A model generated the notes under the pieces. The model was not told the DNA's origin. It did not search any database and saw only the letters and a list, made by a program, of their open reading frames with translations. The translations under genes were made by a program, and so were the position numbers. Of a stretch of DNA of 44,443 bases, positions 1 to 7,910 are shown in pieces (position 1 is the first letter of the stretch; each line of letters opens with the position of its first letter). This stretch comes from Pseudomonas sp. PIC25 (lineage in GTDB: Bacteria > Pseudomonadota > Gammaproteobacteria > Pseudomonadales > Pseudomonadaceae). Where the stretch lies: positions 1 to 44,443 of the forward strand of contig NZ_MUJY01000163.1 in assembly GCF_002286785.1 (NCBI RefSeq), in the 5' to 3' direction.

Positions 1-81
1 CTCACGCGCCTGCCGACGCAGAAGGCCAGCGCCCTGGCCGAGCTGCTGCCGCACAACTGGGTGCCCGCCGGCAAGGTGTGA
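1..81 (+). CDS. IS66-family transposase, C-terminal end (partial)
   Basis: An open frame enters from the window edge and stops with TGA at 79-81, giving 26 residues that include LTRLPT and LLPHNW. These resemble the extreme C-terminus of IS66-family transposases (IS66 C-terminal element), which typically end with a TRLP...LLPH-W sequence. An IS66-like inverted repeat end follows directly, which supports the call. Whether the rest of the transposase is intact lies outside the window. Confidence 0.7.
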   Translation, partial: LTRLPTQKASALAELLPHNWVPAGKV

Positions 82-96
82 TGCCCGTTCGCTTAC
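82..96 (+). mobile_element. Right terminal inverted repeat of IS66-like element
   Basis: The stretch ending CGCTTAC at 90-96 is the reverse complement of GTAAGCG, the usual outer end of IS66-family inverted repeats. It lies 8-15 bp after the transposase stop, the expected place for the right end. IS66 elements usually duplicate 8 bp of target, so 97-104 (CACTAAGC) would be one copy. The left end is not in the window, so this cannot be confirmed here. Confidence 0.6.
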
Positions 97-130
97 CACT
101 AAGCTCGGTGTTGGTAGATTTTTAAGGCGC

Positions 131-167
131 AAAACAAAAGCCCCGAAACTTTGCAGTTTCGGGGCTT
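131..167 (-). terminator. Rho-independent terminator, probably the original tRNA-Phe terminator
   Basis: A 13-bp perfect stem (138-150 with 155-167) has a 4-base loop. Read on the minus strand, it is followed by a TTTTGTTTTG tail. It lies just beyond the outer copy of the 36-bp repeat. I infer it was the terminator of the tRNA-Phe gene before the island inserted between gene and terminator. A weaker, diverged version of the same stem (about 2866-2897) lies at the island's inner end, next to the intact tRNA. Confidence 0.75.
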
Positions 168-173
168 CGGCAT

Positions 174-209
174 TCATGGTGCCCAGGGACGGAATCGAAC
201 CGCCGACAC
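174..209. repeat. attL-like direct repeat (tRNA-Phe 3' end copy)
   Basis: The 36 bp are identical to 2903-2938, which contains the last 33 nt of the intact tRNA-Phe gene including CCA. Here the similarity stops abruptly at 210, so this is only a tRNA fragment. Direct repeats of a tRNA 3' end around an integrase gene are the hallmark of tyrosine-recombinase island insertion. The pair brackets about 2.7 kb. The interval 210-302 between it and the first gene holds nothing I recognise. Confidence 0.85.
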
Positions 210-302
210 TGGCTGAAGACCTGTAAACCCGCTCTGAAGCAACTCCTTGGGGAGCTTGTAGGGCGTGAAGTGTACCCGGTGCGTGTACCCACGCCCAGAG
301 GT

Positions 303-803
303 TTAATGTTGTGGCAGCACGAATTGAGCGTCCAGAGCGTGGAGTAGCTCGAACGTATTCATATAAGGGACCTGAAAGTGCTTGCAGACATTGGGGATAA
401 TAAATTTCCGCTTCACTTCCAGGTTTAGGACCTCGTGGGTGACCACGGTGGCTCCTGTGCACATGGCTTTGGCGATAAGCCACGGGTCTGCCCCAGACAG
501 AAATTCTTCCAATGCTCCTGGCTTCATGTTGGGGGACAGTTGGGCTACATGCGCGGCGACATCAATGTAGGCAGCCTGTGTCTGCTCATCGCTAATGGTG
601 TGGAAGAAAGCCGGGTTATTGGCAGTCCATTCCGCCAACTCGTCTTTGCCTTTGGCTATCTCGTCCATCACTGATGTAATGCTGGCTAACTCCAGTGCTT
701 GGTTCTGCAGGAGCAACCATTGCCAGAATGCAGGGCAGAAGGCCATGCCGTAATAGCGGTTCTTGGCTTCGATTAGAGTGTTCGCGTCGAGTAGATGCTT
801 CAT
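303..803 (-). CDS. DUF4411 family PIN-like protein, putative toxin
   Basis: The 166-residue protein starts LLDANTLIEAKN, as DUF4411 proteins do. These are PIN-domain-like, and many PIN proteins are RNases acting as type II toxins. Acidic residues sit where a PIN site needs them: Asp6, Glu48 (SVMDEI), Asp106 (SGADPW) and Glu124. Its ATG overlaps the TGA of the XRE/ImmA gene (ATGA at 800-803), so the two are probably translationally coupled. No signal peptide or membrane segment is seen. Nuclease activity is inferred from the fold. A house-keeping or phage-defence role is also possible. Confidence 0.7.
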   Translation of the reverse strand: MKHLLDANTLIEAKNRYYGMAFCPAFWQWLLLQNQALELASITSVMDEIAKGKDELAEWTANNPAFFHTISDEQTQAAYIDVAAHVAQLSPNMKPGALEEFLSGADPWLIAKAMCTGATVVTHEVLNLEVKRKFIIPNVCKHFQVPYMNTFELLHALDAQFVLPQH

Positions 804-1936
804 TCCGTGAGCTTATTGGCGAGAGTCCTTAACTTGGCCGGCTGCACACCCAGGATGAATCCCGCGTCGCGCAATAGAAGTCGGCCGCTCAGTGCTTCGT
901 TTAGTACTGCTCTACTTAGGCGCGCGCTATTTTTTGCAGTCGCGTTCCTGTAGTAGTCGCCCATGCCACCTTCTTTGTCCTGAAAGTCCTTGAGGACGCG
1001 TCGATAATAGGCGCTGTATTGGTGCTGAGTAATGTACTCAAGGTCAAGCGCTCGACGGCCTATAGCCAGCTTGCTGAGATGGAAGCGCGTGGACATGGGG
1101 GCAAGATTTTCTTCCCAGGAAATTTGAGCATTCCACGCCGCTCGGAATAGGTCTTCTGGGGCAAGGAACTCACCTGCCACAGCGTTGCAGAAGCGCTCTT
1201 CTGCTCTGCCAGCAGCGGTATTTCCATCAGAAACACCACTGCTACCGATCCAGATATGCGCAAGCTCATGCATTAGCGTAAAAAGGCGCGCGGTTGGTGC
1301 ATCGGCGCTGTTGATGAAAACGACAGGTGCGTACGCATTGCTGATAGCAAAGCCGCGAAACTCATCAACCTCTAATTTACGGTGAGTGTTCCCAAGGGCA
1401 ATGCCGCTGCGCATTACCAAAACTCCGACATCTTCTGCTGCCTTGATGAGTGCGCGGCTGTATTTGTCGTAATCAAGCCGTGCAGCGTCAGGGTTAACCC
1501 CCAAGGTCGCGCGCATGTCGGCTACAACTGCCTTTACTGGAGATTGCGGTGTAAATCGGCCAACGAAGGGCAGCTCTTCACGTTGTTGGTCTTGAAGATA
1601 TTCAAGGTACCAGTCTTGCTTGCGTATGGCGTCTTTCACAGTGTCCAGCAGATTAAGGCTGGGCCGCTCGGGAGCGATTCCTCGTACGGTTCTCAGGTCC
1701 GGTAGAGGAAGCTCTTCTGCTGGAGGCTTTGGAAGAAAGAGAAAGCCAAAAGGGATATGAGCAACATTTGCCCACTTTTGAGCCTGCAAGAACGTAGGTT
1801 TTGCCTCTCCTGCTTCCCATTTTTTGACGCTCTCAGGTTTGACGGGAAGCTTTTTAGCGACCTGCTCAGCAGACAGACCTGCACGTTCGCGGGACCACGT
1901 CAGAATGGTCGGATTTACCAAGGCTGCTTGGGTCAT
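800..1936 (-). CDS. XRE-family regulator fused to ImmA/IrrE metallopeptidase, putative antitoxin
   Basis: The 378-residue protein has an N-terminal helix-turn-helix (about 10-45, LSAEQVAKKL..SVKKWEAGE) and a C-terminal ImmA/IrrE-like zinc peptidase domain. The motif HELAH is at 223-227, and an EERFCNAVAGEF segment follows as likely third ligand. Members such as ImmA and IrrE cleave repressors, and XRE-ImmA fusions are often paired with small toxins in predicted toxin-antitoxin loci. Its stop overlaps the DUF4411 start by ATGA. Its own ATG has no good ribosome-binding site but overlaps the stop of a 31-codon ORF, also by ATGA, so translation is probably coupled. It may repress its own promoter; that is inferred. 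Confidence 0.8.
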   Translation of the reverse strand: MTQAALVNPTILTWSRERAGLSAEQVAKKLPVKPESVKKWEAGEAKPTFLQAQKWANVAHIPFGFLFLPKPPAEELPLPDLRTVRGIAPERPSLNLLDTVKDAIRKQDWYLEYLQDQQREELPFVGRFTPQSPVKAVVADMRATLGVNPDAARLDYDKYSRALIKAAEDVGVLVMRSGIALGNTHRKLEVDEFRGFAISNAYAPVVFINSADAPTARLFTLMHELAHIWIGSSGVSDGNTAAGRAEERFCNAVAGEFLAPEDLFRAAWNAQISWEENLAPMSTRFHLSKLAIGRRALDLEYITQHQYSAYYRRVLKDFQDKEGGMGDYYRNATAKNSARLSRAVLNEALSGRLLLRDAGFILGVQPAKLRTLANKLTE

Positions 1937-2028
1937 GGCATTACGGACGAGTAGAAGAGATAAGTAGGGCTTTTGACAGCATTGCCAGTAAATGTGCTTG
2001 GCCTTACTCGATCATAGCTATCTGGCAT
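1933..2028 (-). CDS. Short leader ORF (31 aa) coupled to XRE/ImmA gene
   Basis: An ATG at 2028-2026 follows a strong AAGGAG site (2041-2036, 7-nt spacing). It opens 31 codons starting MPDSYDRV and ending in TGA at 1935-1933, which overlaps the ATG of the XRE/ImmA gene. The downstream gene lacks its own ribosome-binding site, so this ORF may serve to load ribosomes for it. I recognise no family. It could be a true small protein, a translational-coupling leader, or the remnant of a longer N-terminus. Confidence 0.5.
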   Translation of the reverse strand: MPDSYDRVRPSTFTGNAVKSPTYLFYSSVMP

Positions 2029-2055
2029 GGCCCTTCTCCTTGGCTCATCTCAAAG

Positions 2056-2109
2056 CGCCCTCTTGGGGGCGGTGAACTTTACGTTATTTGTAGGTGACGC
2101 GTTCGTCAA
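2056..2109 (-). promoter_or_regulatory. Candidate promoter and dyad of the toxin-antitoxin-like operon
   Basis: On the minus strand a TTGACG hexamer (2109-2104) is separated by exactly 17 bp from TAACGT (2086-2081). This is a good -35 with a weak -10. Just after the predicted start lies an inverted repeat, CGCCC-6-GGGCG (2056-2071), and then the AAGGAG site of the 31-codon ORF. The dyad could be an operator for the XRE protein or a 5' UTR hairpin. This is inferred from position only. Confidence 0.4.
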
Positions 2110-2200
2110 TGTGATGGATGGTCGCAAGCCTATCCCCGCTTGTAGAGGCGGCGAGGTCCACCAAAAATTTCAAGGGGCATGTAACTGATGATCGCTCCGG

Positions 2201-2809
2201 CTATTTCCCCATTACTGGTGCTTCTATCGGCATACTCAGTGCGGTTGCATGGTCATCGTGATAGCGCTTGAAGGCTATCTCCGAGAGCTCCAGTGTTTGG
2301 CAAGGAACGCCTCTCGAAGGCTGAGCCATGGGCTGCCGGGGGGAGGTTGTGTCGAGACAGTTCTTCAGAAATGACGTTGTCGAGGCTCGCCATACGGCTT
2401 GATCCGAAGTCGCGCCGCTTCAGCATGTCCCTCGCTTTCCCTGCGCCAAAGCACGAGGCCAGTGTTTCTACATCGTCATCCGTGCAGATGAGCCATTGCT
2501 CAAAATTGCCTGATTGCTCGGAATTCTCAAGCTCACGCTTTGCCCACCATGCGGCCATCTGTACGGCATCACGAGCACTTGGTTGGCAGCCGCCCTGATT
2601 CTGAAGGCGCGCTCGGCCAAAGAGCTCTTCGGATCTGGTCCACTCTGCTGCGAAGCGGGTCTTGGCTTCGAGTCGGCAGGTCGTCTCAAGGCTGCGCTTG
2701 TAGAACTCGCCGAATTGGGGGAGTTGGGGCTTCACGTCCTTCGGGACGCGGCGGCGAATGTAGTAGATGCCGCTTCTTGGGTCTTTCCAGGGGGGGCCAT
2801 AAACGCCAT
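2201..2809 (-). pseudogene. Tyrosine recombinase/integrase N-terminal remnant, frameshifted
   Basis: The frame encodes GIYYIRRRVPKDV and then RSLETTCRLEAKTRFAAEW, typical of the N-terminal DUF6538-like region of phage/island integrases (Y-[FIL]-RRR-VP...SL.T....EAK). The best start is ATG at 2809 or 2800, but it falls out of frame with the body at a 7-G tract (2790-2796). With eight bases the frame would read MAPPWKDPRSGIYY. Near 2290 a second shift is needed to continue into LELSEIAFKRYHDD, which stops at 2201. The whole catalytic core (R..HxxR..Y) is absent. It is therefore a dead integrase, oriented away from the adjacent tRNA-Phe. Confidence 0.75.
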
Positions 2810-2902
2810 CGTGTACCCGCCGTGTGCACTCAAGTGGGGCGGGCTACAGCTCCTCCAGAAAGACGAAGCCCCCGAAACCTCGCGGAATCAGGGGCTTACA
2901 TG

Positions 2903-2938
2903 TCATGGTGCCCAGGGACGGAATCGAACCGCCGACAC
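2903..2938. repeat. attR-like direct repeat within tRNA-Phe
   Basis: This is the second exact copy of the 36-bp sequence at 174-209. Here it continues into a complete tRNA-Phe gene, so this junction restored the tRNA after insertion. Confidence 0.85.
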
Positions 2939-2981
2939 GGGGATTTTCAATCCCCTGCTCTACCGACTGAGCTACCTGGGC
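2906..2981 (-). tRNA. tRNA-Phe (GAA)
   Basis: The gene is 76 nt and begins GCCCAGGTAGCTCAG. It has a D-loop with TCGGTAGAGC, an anticodon arm GGGGA-TTGAAAA-TCCCC (anticodon GAA), a T-arm with GGTTCGATTCC, and an encoded CCA end at 2908-2906. The acceptor stem GCCCAGG pairs with CCTGGGC. It lies upstream of yggX on the same strand, and its 3' end has served as an integration site. Confidence 0.97.
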
Positions 2982-3072
2982 AACGGGGCGCCATTAAACG
3001 GATTTGGCTTCGCAGTGTCAAGCGAGGCGAAGAAATTTTTTCAGGCTTGACGGGCGGTTACGTTTGTCGGTC

Positions 3073-3345
3073 TCACTGGCTCGGGGGTACGTAGCCTTCC
3101 GCCTGGGCGTATTCCTGGCCGGAAAGGAACTTGTCCATCTCCTGCTGGAGGAACTTGCGGTCCTCGGCGTTCATCATGTTCAGGCGGCGTTCGTTGATGA
3201 GCATGGTCTGGTGCTTCTGCCACTCGTCCCAGGCTTTCTTCGACACGTTGTTGTAGATGTCTTCGCCCTTGGCGCCGGGGTAGGGCGGGCGGTCGAGGCC
3301 GGGGAGGTCTTCGTTGTATTTGCGGCAGTGCACGGTGCGGGTCAT
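3073..3345 (-). CDS. yggX: YggX, Fe(2+)-trafficking / oxidative damage protection protein
   Basis: The 90-residue protein matches YggX closely, with [10 protein letters not shown] at the N-terminus (one conserved Cys) and a middle rich in [11 protein letters not shown] and [10 protein letters not shown]. YggX is a small cytoplasmic protein that protects Fe-S proteins against oxidative damage and influences the labile iron pool. Its ATG overlaps the mutY stop (ATGA at 3342-3345), the usual mutY-yggX arrangement. MutY carries a [4Fe-4S] cluster, which fits this pairing. Confidence 0.95.
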   Translation of the reverse strand: MTRTVHCRKYNEDLPGLDRPPYPGAKGEDIYNNVSKKAWDEWQKHQTMLINERRLNMMNAEDRKFLQQEMDKFLSGQEYAQAEGYVPPSQ

Positions 3346-4409
3346 GACATCTCTCCTGCATTCAACTCATCGGCGGCGCGCTTGAGCAGTTTTTTCACCG
3401 GTGCGGCGAGGCCCAGGCGCGGCGGGGTGGCGAGGTTATACCAGAGCCAGTCGGCCTCGGCCACGGCGGGGGTGGCAGTGTCTACCCGGACCAGCCAGGG
3501 CTCGATGGCCAGTTGGAAGTGACTGAACGTGTGAGTCAGGCCGGGCAGTTCGCGGCGCTCGCCGAGGCGCAGGGCGTGTTGGGCGGCGAGCGGGGCGAGG
3601 GCCTCGAGGTCGTCGAGTTCCGGCAGGCTCCAGAGTCCGCCCCAGAGCCCGCTGGAGGGGCGCCGGTAGAGCAGAATGGCACCTTCCCGGTTGGCCAGCA
3701 GGGGCATCAGGGTGCGTTTCTGCGGCAGTGCTTTGCGCGGTTTCGCCGCAGGGAAGTCGCTTTCCCGACCCAGCAGGTTGGCTCGGCAGCCGCTGCGCAG
3801 TGGGCAGAGCAGGCAGCTCGGCTTGCTGCGGGTACAGAGCGTGGCGCCCAGGTCCATCATCGCCTGGGTGTAGTGGTTGACCCGCTCGTAGGGGGTGAAG
3901 CGTTCGGCGGCGTCCCAGAGCTGGCGGGCCACCCTGGGTTCGCCCGGGTAGCCTTCCTGGGCGAGGTAGCGGGCCAGGACTCGCTTGACATTGCCGTCGA
4001 GGATGGGCGCACGCAGGCCCATGGACAGGCTGGCGATGGCGCCGGCGGTGGAGCGGCCGATGCCGGGCAGTTCGGCAAGCTGCTCGACGTCGCGCGGGAA
4101 TTCGCCGTCGTGGCGTTCGACCACGATCTTCGCCGTCTTGTGCAGGTTGCGGGCTCGGCTGTAGTAGCCGAGCCCGGTCCACAAATGCAGCACTTCGTCT
4201 TCTTCCGCAGCGGCCAGCGCCTGGACGGTGGGCAGGGCGGCCATGAAGCGGTCGAAGTAGTCGAGCACGGTGCTGACCTGAGTCTGCTGCAGCATGATCT
4301 CCGAGACCCAGACCCGATAGGGGGTGATGCCCTGTTGCCAGGGCAGGTCCTTGCGGCCGTGGCGGTCGTACCAATCCAGTACCGCCGCGCCGAATTGCTC
4401 GGGTGTCAT
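3342..4409 (-). CDS. mutY: A/G-specific adenine DNA glycosylase MutY
   Basis: MutY removes adenine mispaired with 8-oxoguanine in base-excision repair. The 355 residues show catalytic Glu37 and LQQTQ (40-44), the helix-hairpin-helix LPGIGRSTA with catalytic Asp138, and the Fe-S ligands Cys192, 199, 202 and 208 (C-X6-C-X2-C-X5-C). A C-terminal NUDIX-like domain that reads 8-oxoG follows. The frame is open further upstream, but the ATG at 4409 overlaps the asmA stop (ATGA) and gives the standard MTPEQF start. It sits in the asmA-mutY-yggX operon. Confidence 0.97.
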   Translation of the reverse strand: MTPEQFGAAVLDWYDRHGRKDLPWQQGITPYRVWVSEIMLQQTQVSTVLDYFDRFMAALPTVQALAAAEEDEVLHLWTGLGYYSRARNLHKTAKIVVERHDGEFPRDVEQLAELPGIGRSTAGAIASLSMGLRAPILDGNVKRVLARYLAQEGYPGEPRVARQLWDAAERFTPYERVNHYTQAMMDLGATLCTRSKPSCLLCPLRSGCRANLLGRESDFPAAKPRKALPQKRTLMPLLANREGAILLYRRPSSGLWGGLWSLPELDDLEALAPLAAQHALRLGERRELPGLTHTFSHFQLAIEPWLVRVDTATPAVAEADWLWYNLATPPRLGLAAPVKKLLKRAADELNAGEMS

Positions 4410-6631
4410 CGCTTGAACAGGCCCTTGAGTGCGTCTTTGAGTTCCGGACTGACTTTGTCGCCGAGTTTTTCTTCCAGCTTTTCGCTGATCTTGTCGCCGG
4501 CCAGCTTGGCGGCGATCTTGCCCATGCCGTCCTTGTCCAGACGGCAGGCCTTGGCGCCGAGTTCCAGCGGGCCACGGCAGTGCAGCGGCCATTCCAGGCC
4601 GACGTAGCGTTCGTTGACCTGGCAGGCCGGGTCTGGCATGGCGTTCTTGTCGCCTTCGATGACGATGCCGACGCGGTAGTCCATGCCCAGGACTCGCAGG
4701 TCCACGTCGCCGTTGCCGTTGACGGTCAGGCCGGGGATGCGGGCCTTGAGGTCCGGGTTGTTGGCCACGCCGTTGCGGAACACCAGGTTGCCCTTCAGCT
4801 CTTCGAAGGGAGTGTCCTTGCCGCGCGGCTCGCCGCTCAGCGACTTGCGGTTGAGCGTGGCGATGCCCTGGCAGAGCTGCTGTTCCAGGTTGGCGTCTAC
4901 CAGTACGCCGTCGTTCAGGACGAAGCTGGCGTTGCCGTTGAGGGCATCCACCCAGGCCTTCTGGCTGTTGCCGCTGGTTTTGATGTCGGCGGTCATGTCC
5001 AGCAGCCCCTTGACCGGCGGCTTCTCGCCCTGGGTCTGGATCAGTTTTTCCACGGGAATCCGGGCGACGCGTTTCTGCACGCTCAGTTGCGGTACCTGCT
5101 GACGGACATCGAGCTGTCCCTTGGCTTCGAAGGTGCCGTTGTAGAGATTGCCGCGCATGTCTTCGAGGTTCAGCAGGCCGCCCTTGCCCTTGGTTTTCAG
5201 GGTGGCGTTCTCGATGGGCAGCTTGTTCAGGGTGAGCTGGGCGAGGCTGAGGGTCGCCTCGACGTCGAGTTTGCGCAATGGCTCCAGCGGCAGCACCGGT
5301 TCTTCGCTCCAGGCCTGCTGGGTCGGTGCCTTGGGCAACGGCGTGGTGCCGCTCTGGCCGGCGCTGGCGACGGCTTCCTTCACTTCGGTCTTGCGTGCGG
5401 CGCTGGCGCCTTCGGCTTCCTTGGACTTGGGCGGCAGGTAGCGGTCGAGGTCCAGACGGTCGCCCTTGAGTTGGACGCGCAGGGCCTGCTTGGCGAAGTC
5501 GGCGATGGCGATGCGGCCAGTGAAGCTGCTGTCGTCCAGTTTCAGGTTCAGCTCTTCCAGGGCCAGGCTGGCCGGGGTGCCGTTGAGGCGCGCGACCAGC
5601 TCAGCCTTGCCGAGAGCATCGGCGTCGGCCATCGGTGGCAAGGGTTGGCCAATACCTTCGAGGAATTCGCGCAGGTTGAATTGGGCGATGGATAGGCCGC
5701 CGGTGAGTTTCGGCTCCTTGTCCAGGTCACGAACCTTCAGTTCGCCGAGGCCGCGCAACTGGTTGGCCGAGAGTTTCAGGCTGTTCCATTCGGCGACCTG
5801 GGCGGCGAGGTCGGCCAGCAGCTCGCCCTGGGCGCCGAAGGTGAGGGTCTTGCCTTGCAGCGGCTCGCCGGAAACCTCGCCGGAGAGCTTGGCGTTTTCC
5901 AGTTGGTAGCGCTTGAGCGCGCGGTCGAAGCGCAGGTCGCCCAGCAGTTCGGTACGGGCGCGTATCACAGGCTGGTTGGTGCCGAAGAAGGCGCTGAGCT
6001 TGAGTGGAATGCTGCTGCCCTCACGGATGGCGCCAGTGGTGAGTTCGATGCCTTCGGCGCTGAATTGCTGGCCCGTCTTGGCGTCCTGGTAGTCGATCCG
6101 GGCGTTGTTCACGGTCAGGCTGTCGATGTCCAGCTTGATCGGTTGCGCCGGTTTTTCCTCGACCGGTTCGGTGGGTTGCGGCGCGGGCTGCGTTTCCGCC
6201 GGTTTCCCGGTGGTGGTGCTGGCCTGTGCGGGACGGCCGATATCTTCCCAGTTGCCACGGCCTTTTTCGTCGCGGCTGAGGGTCAGGTTGAGGCCCTCGA
6301 TGCGGATGTCGCTCATCTGCACTTCCTTGCGCAGCAGCGGCAGCACGCGGACCGACAGACCGATCATCTGCAGGTCGGCGAACGGCTTGTCCGGTGTGGC
6401 GGCGCTGGCCAGGGTGGTCTGGTGCAGTTCGAGGCCGAGCCAGGGGAACAGGCTCCAGCCGATGTCGCCATTCAGGGCCAGTTCCAGGTTGGCCTTGTCG
6501 CGGGCGATCTGGCGGATCTCGTCCTTGTAGTCGTTGGGGTCGAACAGGTGGGTCAGGGCGAAGCCCAGTGCCACGACGATCAGTAGCAGACCGAGGAAGA
6601 AGAGGCCCAGGATCTTGCCAAAGGCTTTCAT
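4406..6631 (-). CDS. asmA: AsmA family outer-membrane assembly protein
   Basis: The 741-residue protein has one N-terminal membrane segment (about 6-26) and then a large periplasmic region. It shows the AsmA N-terminal pattern ([28 protein letters not shown]) and a C-terminal AsmA_2-like region. AsmA-like proteins form long lipid-binding grooves and affect outer-membrane composition. A proline/glutamate-rich linker lies near residues 145-170. The ATG at 6631 was chosen because AAGGA lies just upstream; an in-frame ATG eight codons earlier has no such site. It is first in an operon with mutY and yggX. Confidence 0.9.
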   Translation of the reverse strand: MKAFGKILGLFFLGLLLIVVALGFALTHLFDPNDYKDEIRQIARDKANLELALNGDIGWSLFPWLGLELHQTTLASAATPDKPFADLQMIGLSVRVLPLLRKEVQMSDIRIEGLNLTLSRDEKGRGNWEDIGRPAQASTTTGKPAETQPAPQPTEPVEEKPAQPIKLDIDSLTVNNARIDYQDAKTGQQFSAEGIELTTGAIREGSSIPLKLSAFFGTNQPVIRARTELLGDLRFDRALKRYQLENAKLSGEVSGEPLQGKTLTFGAQGELLADLAAQVAEWNSLKLSANQLRGLGELKVRDLDKEPKLTGGLSIAQFNLREFLEGIGQPLPPMADADALGKAELVARLNGTPASLALEELNLKLDDSSFTGRIAIADFAKQALRVQLKGDRLDLDRYLPPKSKEAEGASAARKTEVKEAVASAGQSGTTPLPKAPTQQAWSEEPVLPLEPLRKLDVEATLSLAQLTLNKLPIENATLKTKGKGGLLNLEDMRGNLYNGTFEAKGQLDVRQQVPQLSVQKRVARIPVEKLIQTQGEKPPVKGLLDMTADIKTSGNSQKAWVDALNGNASFVLNDGVLVDANLEQQLCQGIATLNRKSLSGEPRGKDTPFEELKGNLVFRNGVANNPDLKARIPGLTVNGNGDVDLRVLGMDYRVGIVIEGDKNAMPDPACQVNERYVGLEWPLHCRGPLELGAKACRLDKDGMGKIAAKLAGDKISEKLEEKLGDKVSPELKDALKGLFKR

Positions 6632-6672
6632 GGACGAGTCCTTGTGTGAGTGCAAAACAATCGAAGGCGAGG

Positions 6673-6678
6673 AGTATA
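6673..6678 (-). promoter_or_regulatory. Candidate -10 element of asmA operon
   Basis: TATACT on the minus strand lies about 40 bp upstream of the asmA ATG, between it and the stop of the preceding oxidoreductase gene. No good -35 is visible at the right distance. Confidence 0.35.
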
Positions 6679-6691
6679 GCGCTCCGGGCCC

Positions 6692-7810
6692 TCACGAACC
6701 GCCGATCCGCTCGGCGATCGCGAGGCTGGCTGTCAGGCCCGGCGATTCGATACCGAACAGGTTGATCAGGCCGGGGAGGCCATGATCGGGTGGGGTTTGG
6801 ATGAGGAAGTCGGCGGCCGGTTCCCCGGGGCCGGAGAGTTTCGGCCGTATGCCGCTGTGGCCGGGGCTCAGGCGGCCTGGGTCGAGGCTCGGAAAGTAGC
6901 GGGCGATGGCTAGGGCGAAGGGCTCGCGCAGGGCTTCGTCCACCGTGTAGTCGAGGGCATCGAGATAGTGCACGTCCGGGCCGAAGCGCAGTTGCCCGCC
7001 CATGTCCAGGGTGGCATGGATGCCGAGCCCGGCCGTGTTGGCCTCCGGCATCGGGTAGATCAGGTGCTGGAACGGCGAGCGGCCGGAGTAGCTGAAATAG
7101 CGGCCCTGGCACAGGTGCAGCGGCGGTATCAGGTCGGCGCGCAAGCCTTCGGTTCGACTCGCGAGTTGCTGGGCGAATAAACCTCCGGCGTTGATCACCT
7201 GTTCGGCACGCAACTGAAATGGTTCGCCGCTGCTGACGCCTTCTACGATCCAGCCATCAGGGGCTTGCCGCAGGCGTTCGACGCGGGTATCCAGCACCAG
7301 TTGGGCACCGCGATTTTCCGCGGCGGCTAGGAGCGATTGCAGGTAGTGGTGGCTGTCGATGATGCCGGTACTCGGCGAGAGCAGGGCCGCCACGCCGCGC
7401 ACGGCCGGTTCGAGGCGCTCCAGTTGGTCGCGTTCGAGCGGCTGCAGGTCGTGGACACCGCAGGCATCGGCATTGGCGGCCAGGCTTTCCAGTTTGCTGC
7501 GCTCGGCGTCTTCCACGGCCACCAGCAGCTTGCCGATGCGCCGATGGGGCACGCCATATCGCTCGCACCAGGCGTAGAGGCGTTCGCGGCCCTCCAGGCA
7601 GAGTTCTGCCTTCAGCGAGCCGGGTGGGTAATAGAGGCCGGCGTGGATCACTTCGGAGTTGCGGCTGGATGTGTGGCTGCCGATCAGTCTTTCCGCTTCG
7701 ACGATCAGCAGGCTGCGCGAGGGCGAGGCCAGGCGCGCGGCACAGGCCAGGCCAAGGGCGCCGGCACCGATGATGAGGGTGTCGATACTGTCCATTCGGT
7801 AGTCGGTCAT
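6692..7810 (-). CDS. NAD(P)/FAD-dependent oxidoreductase, LhgO/DAO-like
   Basis: The 372-residue flavoprotein has an N-terminal Rossmann FAD motif (TLIIGAGALGLACA). The segment SSRNSEVIHAGLYYPPGSLKA is diagnostic of the L-2-hydroxyglutarate dehydrogenase/oxidase (LhgO) branch of the DAO family. The C-terminal INLFGIESPGLTASLAIAE also fits. The likely reaction is oxidation of an L-2-hydroxy acid with FAD; the exact substrate cannot be fixed from sequence. The ATG at 7810 has a weak GAAAG site; a second ATG five codons in has none. It is divergent from the hsp20-like gene, and an Anr-type box lies in the shared spacer. Confidence 0.8.
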   Translation of the reverse strand: MTDYRMDSIDTLIIGAGALGLACAARLASPSRSLLIVEAERLIGSHTSSRNSEVIHAGLYYPPGSLKAELCLEGRERLYAWCERYGVPHRRIGKLLVAVEDAERSKLESLAANADACGVHDLQPLERDQLERLEPAVRGVAALLSPSTGIIDSHHYLQSLLAAAENRGAQLVLDTRVERLRQAPDGWIVEGVSSGEPFQLRAEQVINAGGLFAQQLASRTEGLRADLIPPLHLCQGRYFSYSGRSPFQHLIYPMPEANTAGLGIHATLDMGGQLRFGPDVHYLDALDYTVDEALREPFALAIARYFPSLDPGRLSPGHSGIRPKLSGPGEPAADFLIQTPPDHGLPGLINLFGIESPGLTASLAIAERIGGS

Positions 7811-7821
7811 GGTTCTTTCGC

Positions 7822-7835
7822 TTGATGCAGGTCAA
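7822..7835 (+). promoter_or_regulatory. Anr/Fnr-type box upstream of hsp20-like gene
   Basis: TTGAT-GCAG-GTCAA matches the Anr consensus TTGAT-N4-ATCAA at 9 of 10 positions. A weak -10 (CATAGC, 7855-7860) lies where a site centred near -41.5 would need it. Low-oxygen control of Hsp20 genes by Anr is known in pseudomonads. The same bases partly fit a heat-shock promoter (CTTGATG...CCCCCGGT), so the assignment is not certain. The box abuts the start of the divergent FAD oxidoreductase. Confidence 0.5.
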
Positions 7836-7910
7836 GGCCCCCCGGTGTCTTACGCATAGCGTTGAGAGGCGGCCATCCCGGCCGTTTCGAGTCCAAAGAG
7901 GAGGCCCGTC

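Larger units (their letters stand above)
174..2938. mobile_element. Small genomic island inserted in tRNA-Phe
   Basis: The segment lies between two exact 36-bp repeats of the tRNA-Phe 3' end. It carries a decayed integrase next to the intact tRNA, as is usual for such islands, and a three-ORF minus-strand operon (31-codon ORF, XRE/ImmA protein, DUF4411 protein). Base composition is visibly lower in GC than the core genes that start at 3073. No intact integrase is present, so the island looks immobile unless helped in trans. It may be the remnant of a larger island. Confidence 0.75.

Noticed and set aside
2514..3050. Plus-strand frame of 178 codons over integrase and tRNA-Phe
   Set aside because: It reads across the antisense of a tRNA gene and of an integrase remnant, and has no domain.
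7821..7846. Sigma-32 heat-shock promoter before the hsp20-like gene
   Set aside because: CTTGATG...CCCCCGGT fits only partly and the spacing is short. The Anr box explains the same bases better, though both could be true.
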